Of a stretch of DNA of 64,000 nucleotides, positions 1 to 9,881 are shown in pieces. This stretch comes from Luteolibacter flavescens. Its GTDB lineage: Bacteria; Verrucomicrobiota; Verrucomicrobiia; Verrucomicrobiales; Akkermansiaceae. The notes under the pieces are model-generated. The model searched no databases, was not told where the DNA came from, and saw only the letters and a program-made list of their open reading frames with translations. The translations under genes were made by a program, and so were the position numbers. Location: the NCBI RefSeq assembly GCF_025950085.1, contig NZ_JAPDDS010000016.1, forward strand, positions 59,763-123,762, read 5' to 3'. Positions within the stretch are counted from its first letter, which is position 1. The number at the start of each line of letters is the position of its first letter.

Positions 1-1
1 C

Positions 2-2185
2 GCGCTCGGCGACCTGCTGCTCGGCCCCGTCGCGAACCCCTTCCTGCTGCCTCCGGGAGTGAACAACACGTATTGGCTGAAGTCCTACTTCAGCACCTAC
101 TCGCCGGAGAGCAGCGTCAGCGTTTCCTCGGTCGGTGGCTCCGTCACCTTGCGGAATGGCACCACGCTGCCGGTCTCCGGGGCGGGCAGCTCGACGAATA
201 TCCTCTACGCGTGGATCGACCGGCAGCAGGTCCTCCGCACCACGCCGGCCTCCGCATCGTACTACCAGCCGTGGCTGCGCATCGCGGAGACTTCCGCGGC
301 GCCTTTCAGCACGCTCGTATCGCTGTTGCCGCCGACGCTTGATGTGACGTCCTTCAGCAGCGACATCAATCTCGCGGGGAATGTGACGCTTTTCCCGTCC
401 GCCACGGGCAATCTCGAGTTGCTCGCCGGGGGCGCGATCAATGGCCTCCAGCGCAATGGTCGCGTGACCTTCAATGGCACCAGCACCTCGTGGGGCAGCT
501 CGCGCATCAATGTCTCGGATGCCGATCCCGATGCGATCCCGGGGATCACGTCGCCGTATGGCTACACCGCGCTCGTCGGCTTCGACCAATCGCTGGCCCG
601 CTCGACCCGCAGCGGCTTCCTCGACTTCGTGAACAAGCTCTTCCGCGAGACCGGTGCGACGCAGGGTTCGCAGGCCATCCTGCAGGTAAAGCAGGCGCTC
701 CACGATGCGGGGCTGCTGCATCGGGACGACGAAGAGCCGGTGCGCCTGTATGCGGGCTCCGGAGATATCTCCGGTCTCACGCTTTTCTCTCCGAAGGAAA
801 CGCTGGTCTATGCGGCGCGAGACATCGTGGACGTGTCGCTCTATCTGCAAAATGTCCGCGCGTCCGACACGAGCGTGGTGGCCGCGGGCCGCGACATCAT
901 TCCGTCGAATGCGAATTCACTGCTGAGGCTCCTAGCCAATGCCGCGGGCAACGTGGTGAACAACGACAGCTCCGCGAATGCTGGCGACATCCAGATCTCC
1001 GGACCGGGGACGCTGCAGGTGCTCGCAGGCCGCACGCTCGACCTGGGAACCGGTGCGGAGCTCGCCGACGGAACCGCGGCGGGCATCACCAGCATCGGGA
1101 ATGCGCGCAATCCCGCGCTGTCCGCGACGGGGGCAGGCCTGATCGTCGGCGCGGGTGTCAGTGACGCTACGTCGCTGGTGGACAGTTCGCTCGATTTCGC
1201 GGCCTTCATCGCGCAATACGTCGATACCGCCGAGGGTGCGGCCTACCTCAAGGAGCTGGCTCCGGGGGTGAATTTCGCATCGCTCGACGCGGAGAATCAG
1301 GCGCGTCTCGCGCTCGGTGTCTTCTACCTCATCCTCCGCGATGCGGGCCGCAACTATGCGGAGGATGGCAACTATGACACCGCGCTCGCGGCCATCAAGG
1401 TGCTGATCGGTGAGAACCGGGCACCGGGAGACATCCTCACGCGTGGACGCAGCATTCGCACGACCCGTGGCGGCGCGATCAATCTCATCACGCCCGGCGG
1501 TGGCCTCACGCTGGCGAATACCGCGATCGGAAATCCGCAGTCGCCTCCGGGCATCATCACGGAGAGCGGCGGGGACATCTTCACCTACGCGAACAACGAC
1601 GTGAACATCGGCATCGGCCGCATCTTCACGCTGCGGGGTGGCAATCAGGTGATCTGGTCCACAAAGGGCGATATCGCCGCGGGCTCATCCTCGAAGACGG
1701 TGACGTCAGCGCCGCCGACCCGCGTGCTCATCGATCCCCAGAGCGCCGCCGTGCAGACGGACCTTGCGGGCCTCGCGACCGGCGGTGGCATCGGTGCCCT
1801 CGCCACGGTGGCGGGCGTGCCGCTTGGCGACGTGGATCTCATCGCTCCGGAAGGAACCGTCGATGCGGGCGACGCGGGCATCCGGGTCTCGGGCAATCTC
1901 AACATCGCGGCGAACCAGGTGCTCAATGCCGGCAACATCGCCGTCGGCGGCTCCAGCGCCGGAACACCGGCTGCCCCGTCCGCGCCGAGCGTCTCCACCG
2001 TGACCAATGCCTCCACTGCCGTGGCCGCTGCCGGGGAAACCGCGACGGCTCCGCAGCAAACCGCGCCGACTCCCGAGAACGAGCCCGTGGTGGAAGAGAT
2101 CGAGACGGTTGTGACCGTCGAGGTGCTCGGCTATTCCGATGACGACGACGAGGAGGAAGAGGACGGAGAGGAAGATTCGCAGTGA
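2..2185 (+). CDS. Filamentous haemagglutinin-like surface protein, C-terminal part (5' end outside window)
   Basis: The reading frame is open from base 2, so this is the C-terminal part (727 residues) of a larger protein. Its first GTG in the window lies at base 59. The protein is rich in Gly, Ala, Ser and Asn. It has many short beta-helix-like segments, for example GDISGLTLFSPKETLVYAARD and AGRDI, as in the C-terminal DUF3739 region of the filamentous haemagglutinin family. Such proteins are secreted across the outer membrane, usually by a two-partner (TpsB) transporter, and act in adhesion. No transporter is visible here. The extreme C-terminus is strongly acidic (a run of Asp and Glu before the stop). 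The family call is good and the biological role is inferred. The next gene is convergent. Confidence 0.75.
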   Translation, partial: ALGDLLLGPVANPFLLPPGVNNTYWLKSYFSTYSPESSVSVSSVGGSVTLRNGTTLPVSGAGSSTNILYAWIDRQQVLRTTPASASYYQPWLRIAETSAAPFSTLVSLLPPTLDVTSFSSDINLAGNVTLFPSATGNLELLAGGAINGLQRNGRVTFNGTSTSWGSSRINVSDADPDAIPGITSPYGYTALVGFDQSLARSTRSGFLDFVNKLFRETGATQGSQAILQVKQALHDAGLLHRDDEEPVRLYAGSGDISGLTLFSPKETLVYAARDIVDVSLYLQNVRASDTSVVAAGRDIIPSNANSLLRLLANAAGNVVNNDSSANAGDIQISGPGTLQVLAGRTLDLGTGAELADGTAAGITSIGNARNPALSATGAGLIVGAGVSDATSLVDSSLDFAAFIAQYVDTAEGAAYLKELAPGVNFASLDAENQARLALGVFYLILRDAGRNYAEDGNYDTALAAIKVLIGENRAPGDILTRGRSIRTTRGGAINLITPGGGLTLANTAIGNPQSPPGIITESGGDIFTYANNDVNIGIGRIFTLRGGNQVIWSTKGDIAAGSSSKTVTSAPPTRVLIDPQSAAVQTDLAGLATGGGIGALATVAGVPLGDVDLIAPEGTVDAGDAGIRVSGNLNIAANQVLNAGNIAVGGSSAGTPAAPSAPSVSTVTNASTAVAAAGETATAPQQTAPTPENEPVVEEIETVVTVEVLGYSDDDDEEEEDGEEDSQ

Positions 2186-2197
2186 ATGAAAGCTCCA

Positions 2198-2228
2198 CCG
2201 CGAGGCTGCCGTGCCGGTGGCCTCGCGG
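2198..2228. terminator. Hairpin between convergent genes
   Basis: A perfect 9-bp inverted repeat, CCGCGAGGC at 2198-2206 and GCCTCGCGG at 2220-2228, with a 13-nt loop. It sits 13 bases after the stop of the haemagglutinin-like gene and just before the stop of the convergent gene. There is no T tract, so it is a terminator-like structure that could serve both strands. Confidence 0.5.
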
Positions 2229-2233
2229 CGTCT

Positions 2234-4231
2234 TCAGATCTGATAGGCCATTTCCGGAGTCCGGTAGCTGTCCGTCGGGGGCGTCGTCTTCTGGGGCCTG
2301 GCAGCATGCTTGAGCACGCTTGTGGCGGTCTCGGCGGCACGCAGGCGCAGCTCCGGTACGGCGGTGCATTCCCAGTAGCGGGCGCGCAGCATCGGGCCGA
2401 CGTAGTAGATGCCGCCGATGACCGAGCCGTCTTCTTCCACGAGCCGGAAGTCGGATGAGGTGTCCACGCCCAGGCCCAGCTCGTCCTCGCGGATCCAGCC
2501 CTTGCCGAGCAGGTCGTCCAGCAGCGGGCTGTTAGAGCCTGCGAGGCGCGCGGTGAATCCGGTGGCATTGATCACGCGGTTGAATTCACGGCTGCTGCTG
2601 CCGGTCGCCGGGCTGGTCCATTCCGCGAGGTAACGTCCGCTTGGCAGGCGCTCCAGCTTTGCGATGCCGCCGCGGTGGCGTTCGAGGATTCCAGCCTGTC
2701 GCATGCGCTCGACGGCCTCCATGACCGCGGGGGCGATGCGGTGCCGCACGGCTTCCCAGTAGGGCTTGATGTGCCTCTTGAAGCGCCGGCGCTCGCGACC
2801 GGGCAGCGCGGCCCAGATGCTGGAGGTGACGGGGCGCAGCGCATTGATCACGTCGCGCCAATCCATGCCCGCGGCCTGCGCTTCCCGGATGGCATCGCGG
2901 ACCCGGCGGCAGAGGCGGGTGACCTTCATCGGCTCGCGCGCCAGTTGTTCGCGGAAGCCCTGGGCATCGAATGCCGGGCCTCCGGCGGCGGCATGCGGCA
3001 CGTGGCTGGCAGGCAGCAAGCCGCGGCGGGAGATCGCGACGATCTTCCCGCGATGGCCGCGTGCGGAGAGCTCCGCCAGCACGTCCATGCAGGTCAGGCC
3101 GGTGCCCACGATCAGCACCTCATCGTCCGGGCGGACTTCATCGAGGGCGTTGGATTGCCATGGGTCCGCCATCGCGGGCCACTCTTGTCCGGCGGGGAAA
3201 TTCTCACGGCCCGGCGGTGTGCCGATCGCCAGCACCACGGCCTCCGCCTGCAGCGCGCCGCCATTCGTGCTCAGCACCTGGAAGTCGCCGTCGTGGCCAT
3301 CGATGCGCTCCACCTGCTCGGTGCGGACCTCCAGCCGGGCGCGGGAGTAGAGCGCCGCATCCTTGAGGATGTCGCCGAGGTATTCGCCATACCAGGTGCG
3401 CGGGGCGAAGTCGCTGGCGGCGACCTGGCGGCCCTTGCGCGCGCACCACTCGTGGAAGTGCCCCGGGGACTCGGGGAAGGCGGACATGCCACCGGCAGGC
3501 ACATTCAGCAAGTGGGTCAGGCAGCGAGTGCCGTAGGCCACGCCACGGCCTACGTCCGGCGCGGCCTCGTAGAGCACCACGCGGGTGTCCGGCCCGCACT
3601 CGCGCAGCAGATGTACGGCAGTCATCGTACCTGAGAATCCCGCGCCCACCACGGCGAAGGTCCTCAGCCCCGCCTCGGCATTCACCGTGGCGTCCACGTC
3701 GTAGCAGCGCTGGATGCTGGTGCCGGAGTGCGTGAGATTCACCCCGTAGACGTGGATGGAGACCGTGGGCGTCATGTCGTCATTCGACACCTGGTGGATG
3801 TCGCCCGGAGGGTGGAGGAATTCCACCTCGCCGCGATAGCACACGGAGCTCTTGCCCGCCACGAGGCGTCCCTTCGCATCGCGCGTCCACAGCGTCTCCA
3901 CCTCGCGGCCTCGCCATACGCCGAAGCAGCACCAGCAGCGGTGATCGTGCACGGGCGTGCGGTGACCCGGCAGCCAGATCAGCGCGGCGATGGAAAAGCG
4001 TCCCGCGGGATCGACGTGGAGGATCTCCTGCCGGTAGGTGGCGAAGGGTGCCGCGGGCAGCTCACCGGTGATCAGGTCGTCATCGGACAGCGCGCGTTGC
4101 AGCGCGGACTTGATGTTGCCCTCGGCCCACTCGGCCGCGCCATGGCTTCTGTCCAGCGCTGCGGAGATCTCCTCCGCCAGCTTGGCGATCCCTGGTCCCA
4201 CACAATCCGGTGACGCGAATGCGGTTGGCAT
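2234..4231 (-). CDS. Cysteine-dioxygenase-like cupin fused to FAD/NAD(P)-binding oxidoreductase
   Basis: A 665-residue two-domain protein. Residues about 40-180 resemble thiol dioxygenases of the cysteine dioxygenase family: H95-D-H97 and H146 match the iron-binding 3-His set, and a Cys (C102) lies where cysteine dioxygenase has its cross-link Cys. Residues about 190-650 are an FAD-NAD(P)-binding domain of the COG4529 type, with a GxGxxG nucleotide motif (G196, G198, G201) and VGRGVAYGT after it. The start is ATG at 4231 with AGGAAGGA directly upstream. Thiol dioxygenases oxidise a thiol to a sulfinate. The attached flavoprotein suggests a second redox step on the same or a related substrate, but the substrate is not known. 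The gene appears monocistronic. The domain calls are solid and the pathway is inference. Confidence 0.85.
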   Translation of the reverse strand: MPTAFASPDCVGPGIAKLAEEISAALDRSHGAAEWAEGNIKSALQRALSDDDLITGELPAAPFATYRQEILHVDPAGRFSIAALIWLPGHRTPVHDHRCWCCFGVWRGREVETLWTRDAKGRLVAGKSSVCYRGEVEFLHPPGDIHQVSNDDMTPTVSIHVYGVNLTHSGTSIQRCYDVDATVNAEAGLRTFAVVGAGFSGTMTAVHLLRECGPDTRVVLYEAAPDVGRGVAYGTRCLTHLLNVPAGGMSAFPESPGHFHEWCARKGRQVAASDFAPRTWYGEYLGDILKDAALYSRARLEVRTEQVERIDGHDGDFQVLSTNGGALQAEAVVLAIGTPPGRENFPAGQEWPAMADPWQSNALDEVRPDDEVLIVGTGLTCMDVLAELSARGHRGKIVAISRRGLLPASHVPHAAAGGPAFDAQGFREQLAREPMKVTRLCRRVRDAIREAQAAGMDWRDVINALRPVTSSIWAALPGRERRRFKRHIKPYWEAVRHRIAPAVMEAVERMRQAGILERHRGGIAKLERLPSGRYLAEWTSPATGSSSREFNRVINATGFTARLAGSNSPLLDDLLGKGWIREDELGLGVDTSSDFRLVEEDGSVIGGIYYVGPMLRARYWECTAVPELRLRAAETATSVLKHAARPQKTTPPTDSYRTPEMAYQI

Positions 4232-4624
4232 TCCTTCCTATCCCTTCCTCGAAGTGGGAATTCAATGGGCAAATCAAACCTGAATAAAAGGAGTATTTCA
4301 GTAAGGATTAAAGGAGCGTTTTTCCCGTAAAATGGCCGATTTTGCGAAGTGATTCTTCTGGCCATTGCTGGATACCCCATTTGGTCGGCGAATAATCCCA
4401 CAAAACGATAGGAATAAGGGGCCTCAAGAAGAGTGGTGGAGAATCATGCGGACCTGAAGGTGCCGAAGTATGATCGCCGAGTTCCACAAGTGGTGGCGGC
4501 GCATGCGAGATACTTATGGGTGATGTGCGACCCCTCCCTTGGCAGGCACCACAACTGCTTTTGGTAAAGATCGCCTGACATCGAACGCGGATCCACTCCG
4601 TCCGATCACATTCCTTTCCTCGCA
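4232..4624. other. Intergenic region, lower GC
   Basis: About 390 bases between two divergent genes, visibly poorer in G+C than its neighbours and without a convincing reading frame. It presumably carries the promoters of the fusion gene on the left and the small gene on the right. I found no clear -35/-10 pair, strong hairpin or repeat. Confidence 0.5.
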
Positions 4625-4990
4625 ATGCTCTCTCTCATCCACCATGGCGCGGTGATCTCCCGGATCGCCGAAGTGGAGCCTGCCCGTCCGGAACTCTGGA
4701 CCCGCGGGCAGATCGTCTATTTCACCATCGATGCGCCTCGCCTCGGCGACGACGTCGAGGATGCATTCCTCGTGAATCGCGCGGGCTTCGTGTGGCATGT
4801 TGAGGTCCTCGCCTCGGGTCCGCCCCGCGACTCGGCTTCCCCTGCGATGGCGGGAGTCATCGTGCGCATCCTGCGGAAGACGGAAGCGACTCCGGCGCTG
4901 ATGCATCTGGTCGGCAGCGGACAGGCTCCGACCCTCGTGAGCATTCCCGCGATCTACGGTGGGGACGAGATTGCCGCGAAGGCTTCTTGA
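4625..4990 (+). CDS. Hypothetical protein
   Basis: A 121-residue soluble protein that I do not recognise. Third codon positions are almost all G or C (ctc, atc, gcc, gtg), like the surrounding genes and unlike the AT-richer region just upstream, which supports real coding on this strand. The ATG at 4625 coincides with the onset of that codon bias. No Shine-Dalgarno site is evident. There is no signal peptide or membrane segment. The predicted pattern is mostly beta strand with a C-terminal helix. It ends 16 bases before the stop of the convergent sigma factor gene. Confidence 0.6.
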   Translation: MLSLIHHGAVISRIAEVEPARPELWTRGQIVYFTIDAPRLGDDVEDAFLVNRAGFVWHVEVLASGPPRDSASPAMAGVIVRILRKTEATPALMHLVGSGQAPTLVSIPAIYGGDEIAAKAS

Positions 4991-5006
4991 AGGAACGCCG
5001 AACTGG

Positions 5007-6623
5007 TCAGTCGGCGCGGAGAAGATTCTGGCGGGCTTGAGCGAGGGTCTGGAGCATTTCGCTCTGGCCTTCGACGATAAGCAGCGATCCGCCGATCTGC
5101 TTGGAGATGCGGTCGAGTTTCATCGGCGGCATGGTGGCGAAGGTGAAGAATCTCTGACCGCTGACGGCGGACTCGGTGCGGTTCGCGAGCTTGCCGGTCG
5201 TGGCAGCGACGAAATTCTCGAGCTGTTCGGGCTCGAGGAAGGTGGCGAGGCCGGCGACGAAGGCGGGGTCCTCGCAGGGATTCTCGGCGCCGAATTGGAT
5301 GGGGCTCGCGCTACCGTCGATGTTCACCGGATTTTCCAGTGCGGTGAGATCCGGCCCGAAGTCGCGGCGCAGGGCCTCATACGTTTCCACCGGCATCACG
5401 CCGCGGGCGCAGGCATCACCGGCGAGGAGGATTTCCATCGCGGGGAGATTGTTTCCGGCGATGCGATCCAAGGCTTCGAGCTTCGATGCGGCGATCGCGC
5501 GGAGCTTTTGGAAACTGAGTGCCGCGAGTTTCTGCCGCTGCTCGATGGTGAGCTGGAGGTCGGGGCTCATCTTCGCGGTCAGGGGCAGGTATCCCTGTCG
5601 CTCATAGGCGGGGAGGATCTGCTCCGTCAGCATGGACTGGGTGCCGCGGGAAATCTGGATGGTCTGCTCGATGAGCGTCTGGGAAAGCGCGGTCTCTTCC
5701 ACGCCATAGGTGGCTTCCAACCGGCGGCGCTCGACTGCGGCAGTGGAGCTGCTGGAGACCGTGCGGGTGCTGCTTTCGAATGCCGTGCTACCGAGGGCTC
5801 GTCGCCTTTGAGGTTCGGCGAATGCGGTGGCCTGGGGCGAAGGATCGTGCGGAAGCGGCGCAAACAAGGCGACCGCCGCGACGAACAGCAGAATGGTAGC
5901 CACGATGGCCACGGGTGACTGGAAGAAGGAAAGGATCAGCCCGACGATCCCGGAGGCCCCGGCCGTGGGTGCGGCGCGCAATGCCTGCGTGGCCAGGCCG
6001 GGCGCGAGCAATGCCGCCGCTTGCGCGTCGCTCGCAAATCCCGCGAGCAGGACAGCCCCGAGCGAGGTGCTCGTTGCAACACCGTGGCGGGAAAGCTGGT
6101 GGCGCAGCCGCTCCATCGCGCGGTCGATCCGCTTCTGCGCGGCGTCCACGCTGATGGCCATCACCTCGGCCACCTCGCGCACGCTGAGCGAGCGATAGTA
6201 GCGCAGCAGGATGGTCTCGCGATCCCGGGTGGAAAGCGCGCCGAGCGCCTGGTCCAGCACCGGCTGGATCTGCCGCCACGTGCTCGCCGGGGCGGGGGAC
6301 GCGCCTGCGTTGAGATAGACGCCCAGGTTGCGCAGCTTGTTCGCCTCGCGTTTGCGGAGTTGCAGCAGGTTCTTCACCTGCATGCGGGAGGTGACGTGCA
6401 GCCAGCCGCCGAGCGAGTCGCGGCGGGAGAGGGAGGACGCCTTCCGCGCAAGGGTGATGAAGGTGAGCTGCGACGCCTCTTTGGCCATCGCATCGTCCGC
6501 CCCGGTGCGCTTCGCCGTCATGTAGACGAGACCGGCGTAGCGCTCGACGATCATGCGGAAGCCCGCTTCGGAATCGGTCTCCAGCCAGCTTGCGAGCAAG
6601 TGAGTATCAGAGGGTGCGTGCAT
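5007..6623 (-). CDS. ECF-type sigma factor with transmembrane C-terminal extension (copy 1)
   Basis: 538 residues. Sigma-70 region 2 spans about 10-95 and region 4 about 118-178 (the helix-turn-helix around LSVREVAEVMAIS). After these come an Ala-rich linker, a probable transmembrane segment at about 236-256 and a roughly 280-residue C-terminal domain without a familiar motif. An ordinary ECF sigma factor ends near residue 190. By analogy, the extension could hold the sigma domain at the membrane and sense a signal outside the cytoplasm. ATG at 6623 follows AGGAAGG. It is divergent from the TSP3-repeat protein gene at 7014 and is duplicated, together with that gene, immediately to the right. 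It could be read as a sigma/anti-sigma fusion. Confidence 0.85.
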   Translation of the reverse strand: MHAPSDTHLLASWLETDSEAGFRMIVERYAGLVYMTAKRTGADDAMAKEASQLTFITLARKASSLSRRDSLGGWLHVTSRMQVKNLLQLRKREANKLRNLGVYLNAGASPAPASTWRQIQPVLDQALGALSTRDRETILLRYYRSLSVREVAEVMAISVDAAQKRIDRAMERLRHQLSRHGVATSTSLGAVLLAGFASDAQAAALLAPGLATQALRAAPTAGASGIVGLILSFFQSPVAIVATILLFVAAVALFAPLPHDPSPQATAFAEPQRRRALGSTAFESSTRTVSSSSTAAVERRRLEATYGVEETALSQTLIEQTIQISRGTQSMLTEQILPAYERQGYLPLTAKMSPDLQLTIEQRQKLAALSFQKLRAIAASKLEALDRIAGNNLPAMEILLAGDACARGVMPVETYEALRRDFGPDLTALENPVNIDGSASPIQFGAENPCEDPAFVAGLATFLEPEQLENFVAATTGKLANRTESAVSGQRFFTFATMPPMKLDRISKQIGGSLLIVEGQSEMLQTLAQARQNLLRAD

Positions 6624-6670
6624 CCTTCCTAGGTTCCAATCGGGGTAGTCCTACCGGTTTTCACCGCGGA

Positions 6671-6720
6671 GGACAGGAGATTATCGGCACCCGCTGAGCC
6701 GCATTTTCCACGCCAGCTTT
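6671..6720 (-). promoter_or_regulatory. Conserved block upstream of sigma factor copy 1, candidate promoter
   Basis: This 50-bp block aligns without gaps to 11489-11538, at the same place upstream of the paralogous sigma factor. Identical parts include GGACAGGAG at the left, GCATTT in the middle and CCAGCTTT at the right. Read towards the sigma gene it gives TGGAAAATGC, then CGATAA 14 bases later, then CTCCTGTCC, a layout suggestive of an ECF-type promoter. The remainder of 6624-7013 has no gene. A second shared motif, CCGGTCTC (6787) followed by ACAGT (6807), lies towards the secreted protein gene. Confidence 0.45.
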
Positions 6721-7013
6721 CCGATGAATGTGAATCGCTTGGGTGGTCGGGATCGGGCGCTCGAAAGATTGTTGAAAATTTTTTGTCCGGTCTCTGCCGT
6801 GGCTCAACAGTGTAATGCGAAACCCCGGCTGGCACGGCGTCACGGCGCGGCCACCGGGGCCTGATGCGGACGGGCGCGTGCCCGGTCCTCGCCCCATGTG
6901 CAGGGCGTCCGGCTCCCCTGGATGGAGCTGTCACCCCGGTATCCCCGGAGAATCACGACGCCGTGCACCTGACGCTCACTGTCCCTTCCCATGCCCCTCA
7001 ATCCATCAATCCC

Positions 7014-9806
7014 ATGAAGTGCAAGTCCACGTATAAATTCCTAGCGGCACTCTTGCCGACGCTTCCCCTCGCCACCCTCCATGCCGACAACCTGCTCTGG
7101 TCGGACAACTTCGACGTGCCGGACTCCGGCAGCTTCGACCTCGCCGGCTTGGATGGCCGCTTCTCCGGTTTCCTGGCCGAGCAGGCGGTCGCGCGCTCAG
7201 CGGCCCAGCAGCACTCGATCGTCTCCGGCATGCTGAATCTCGCCGGTGGTGCCTCGGCGGCAGGCAACGGGCGCATCCGCTTCGAGCAGGCTCCGGGCGG
7301 GGCTCCGGTGATGAGCTTCGACTTCGCATCCGGGGATGCCCTGCCCTACATCCTCAGCGGTGGCGGGATCCGCGTGGAATTCGACGCCTACACCACGAAC
7401 ACCACTCTGAACGCGCCCTTCGCGACCGTGTGCATCGGCTTCCCCGCGATGAATCTCTACGCGGAGCCGACCGGCCAGCGCTCGTCAAACATCGAGACCG
7501 ACTTCGCCGTCCGCCTGCGGAACAGCGGCACCAGCCAGATCGTGAAGAACGGCGCGCTGACGAATACCTCAAGCCACACGCCCACGATGGAAAAGCGCCG
7601 GGTGGTGGTGGACTACGGCTTCACCAGCCTCGCGAACGATAGCCCCGTCACCATGAATGTCCGGGTCAATGGCATGCAGGTGGTGCTCAATGAAACGCAC
7701 AAGTGGACGAACAACTCGAACCAGTTGCTGCTGGAGATCGGCGAGGCGGTCAGCGGCTCGCGGATCGACAACCTGCAGATCTTTGACAAGAGCCCCCTGC
7801 GGCTGGAGATGAAGTTGACGGGAGAGTTCCCCTTCAAGTCCGACATCACGGCGGGCAGTGAGATCGGCACGCTGAGCGCCAGGCTGGGCGGCGTGACGGA
7901 CAATGTCTCCTACGAGCTGGTGGCGGGCGAGGGGGACACGGACAATGCGAAATTCCAAATCAGCGGGAATTCCCTGCTCACCGCGTCCTACAGCTTCATC
8001 GGTGCGAATTCGACCGAAGGGCAGCAGTTCTCCGTGCGGGTGCGCGCGACCAGCACCACCGGCGGCGGAGCCACGGCGGACAAGGTGCTGCTGCTGGCCG
8101 TGACGAAGGAAGACGACTCGGACGGCCTGCCCGATGCTTGGGAAATCGCGAAGGCAGGGAACATCACCTCGCTTAGTGGCAATGGAATCGCGGACTTCGA
8201 CGGGGACGGATTCACGGACCTAGAGGAATACGAGATCAGCCAGGGCACCTCGTGGCTCTACCCGACCGCGCTGCCGGCCCTGAATCCCGCGCTCGCCGAC
8301 AGCGATGGCGACGGCCTGAACGACCGCGAGGAAGTGGAGCCCGGATTTGCACTCCCGTCGAATGCCCGCCCGCCGACGAATCCCACGCTGGCGGACACCG
8401 ATGGCGACGGGCTGAACGACTTCGTGGAAACCGCGACCGGGACCTATGTCTCCCCGACGAACACGGGAAGCGACCCGCTGATGGTGGACTCGGATGGTGA
8501 CGGTCTCAGCGACGGCTTCGAGGTGACCTACGTTGCCGACGGCTACCTCCCGACCCGCGACGACTCGCTGCTCGATACCGATGGCGACGGGCTCACCACC
8601 GCCCAGGAAGTCTCGCTGGGCACCAGCGTGGTCCTCACGGACTCGGACGGGGATGGATTGCGGGACGATGTCGAGCTTGCGGGCACGGCTGGATTGCGCC
8701 CGCCGACGAACCCGGCCAAGGCAGACACCGATGACGATGGCCTGAGCGACTTCGAGGAGTCGAATACCGGCGTCTATGTGAATGGCTCGGACACCGGCAC
8801 GAATCCGGTGAAGAACGACACGGACGGTGACTTCATCCGCGACGGCATCGAGATCGCGGCAGGCAGCAATCCCTTCTCTGCAACCAGCCGCCCCGCCATT
8901 CCGGCCAGCGTGAAGATCGTCCCTCTGACCACGGACGCCAGCACCGGCATCAGCACGGCGAAGACCTACACGCACATGATCGCTCCGGGGAATTCCGTGA
9001 TCATCAATGGCAAGTCCATTGCTCCCTACCACAACCCTCCACCGGTGCCGGTGCCCAATTTCACTTGGGCATCCTACACTCCGACGGGCGAAGTGGCGGA
9101 CCGCCTGACCATGAGCAGCAATGGATCCTGGTTGCCCGCCGATGGCGGCGTGACGGGCACCGGGCTGAAGGAACTGCTGCGGGGATTCGCCTACTCGAAT
9201 GGAGGAGCGGGCAACGGAGGCGCGGGACCCGGCAGCAAGCAGACCTTCACGCTGAGCGGACTGACCCCGGGACAATACTATGACCTGCGCCTCTATCAGC
9301 GGAGCTGGGTCGTGGATGGCTCCGGCTCCGGTCGTCCGATCGATCTGGTCTTCACGAATGGCACTGAAGTCGTGGCACCCTTCCAAGGGCTCGGCGCGGA
9401 CCGTCCGGACGTGATGCTGCGCGGCGGCAACATGCATCAGGCGTATTATATCAGTTTCCGCTACTTCGCCCAGTCCACGAGCATGACGGTCGATGCCATC
9501 GTGCCACTTGGCAGCCCGGCGAACAGCGGCAGCTATCACTTCTACGGCCTGACCAACGAGGTGGCAGTACCGCCGAACCTGGCGATCACGTCCGTGCAGC
9601 GCGATCTGCAGGGGAACGTGGTGATCGACTTCGTCGGATCTCCGAACACCACCTACCGCGTCACGAAGTCTCCGGACCTCGCGACCTTCTTCGGTGAACT
9701 CACCACGCCCATGACCACGGTCACGAATGCGAGCGGGGTGGGCGAGGCGATCGTCCCGGCGTCCGAGGCATCGGAGGAGAAGGAATTCTACCGCATCGAG
9801 GACTGA
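7014..9806 (+). CDS. Secreted protein with thrombospondin type-3 repeats (copy 1)
   Basis: 930 residues from ATG 7014. An upstream in-frame start exists, but only this one gives a clean signal peptide (MKCKSTYKFLAALLPTLPLA, then LHA before the mature part). The N-terminal third looks like a beta-sandwich, lectin- or laminin-G-like domain. It is followed by a cadherin-like segment and then eight DxDGDGLxD units between about residues 395 and 625, the calcium-binding pattern of thrombospondin type-3 repeats. A further beta domain follows. The last 70 residues form a module ending ASEASEEKEFYRIED that is nearly identical in the paralogue at 11857. Location is probably the cell surface or outside. 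It is divergently paired with a sigma factor that may control it. The function is unknown. Confidence 0.85.
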   Translation: MKCKSTYKFLAALLPTLPLATLHADNLLWSDNFDVPDSGSFDLAGLDGRFSGFLAEQAVARSAAQQHSIVSGMLNLAGGASAAGNGRIRFEQAPGGAPVMSFDFASGDALPYILSGGGIRVEFDAYTTNTTLNAPFATVCIGFPAMNLYAEPTGQRSSNIETDFAVRLRNSGTSQIVKNGALTNTSSHTPTMEKRRVVVDYGFTSLANDSPVTMNVRVNGMQVVLNETHKWTNNSNQLLLEIGEAVSGSRIDNLQIFDKSPLRLEMKLTGEFPFKSDITAGSEIGTLSARLGGVTDNVSYELVAGEGDTDNAKFQISGNSLLTASYSFIGANSTEGQQFSVRVRATSTTGGGATADKVLLLAVTKEDDSDGLPDAWEIAKAGNITSLSGNGIADFDGDGFTDLEEYEISQGTSWLYPTALPALNPALADSDGDGLNDREEVEPGFALPSNARPPTNPTLADTDGDGLNDFVETATGTYVSPTNTGSDPLMVDSDGDGLSDGFEVTYVADGYLPTRDDSLLDTDGDGLTTAQEVSLGTSVVLTDSDGDGLRDDVELAGTAGLRPPTNPAKADTDDDGLSDFEESNTGVYVNGSDTGTNPVKNDTDGDFIRDGIEIAAGSNPFSATSRPAIPASVKIVPLTTDASTGISTAKTYTHMIAPGNSVIINGKSIAPYHNPPPVPVPNFTWASYTPTGEVADRLTMSSNGSWLPADGGVTGTGLKELLRGFAYSNGGAGNGGAGPGSKQTFTLSGLTPGQYYDLRLYQRSWVVDGSGSGRPIDLVFTNGTEVVAPFQGLGADRPDVMLRGGNMHQAYYISFRYFAQSTSMTVDAIVPLGSPANSGSYHFYGLTNEVAVPPNLAITSVQRDLQGNVVIDFVGSPNTTYRVTKSPDLATFFGELTTPMTTVTNASGVGEAIVPASEASEEKEFYRIED

Positions 9807-9828
9807 GGCCCCTGGATGTCGGTTGATC

Positions 9829-9870
9829 GCAGGCCGGTGCGTCACAGCGCCGGCCTGCGTTTTCATTTTC
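9829..9870 (+). terminator. Rho-independent terminator
   Basis: CGCAGGCCGG (9829-9838) pairs perfectly with CCGGCCTGCG (9851-9860). Three further pairs including a G-T close a 6-base loop, and TTTTCATTTT follows. It lies 22 bases after the stop of the first TSP3-repeat gene, between convergent genes. The T tract is on the right, so it ends the rightward transcript. Confidence 0.85.
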
Positions 9871-9881
9871 CGGCGACGGCT

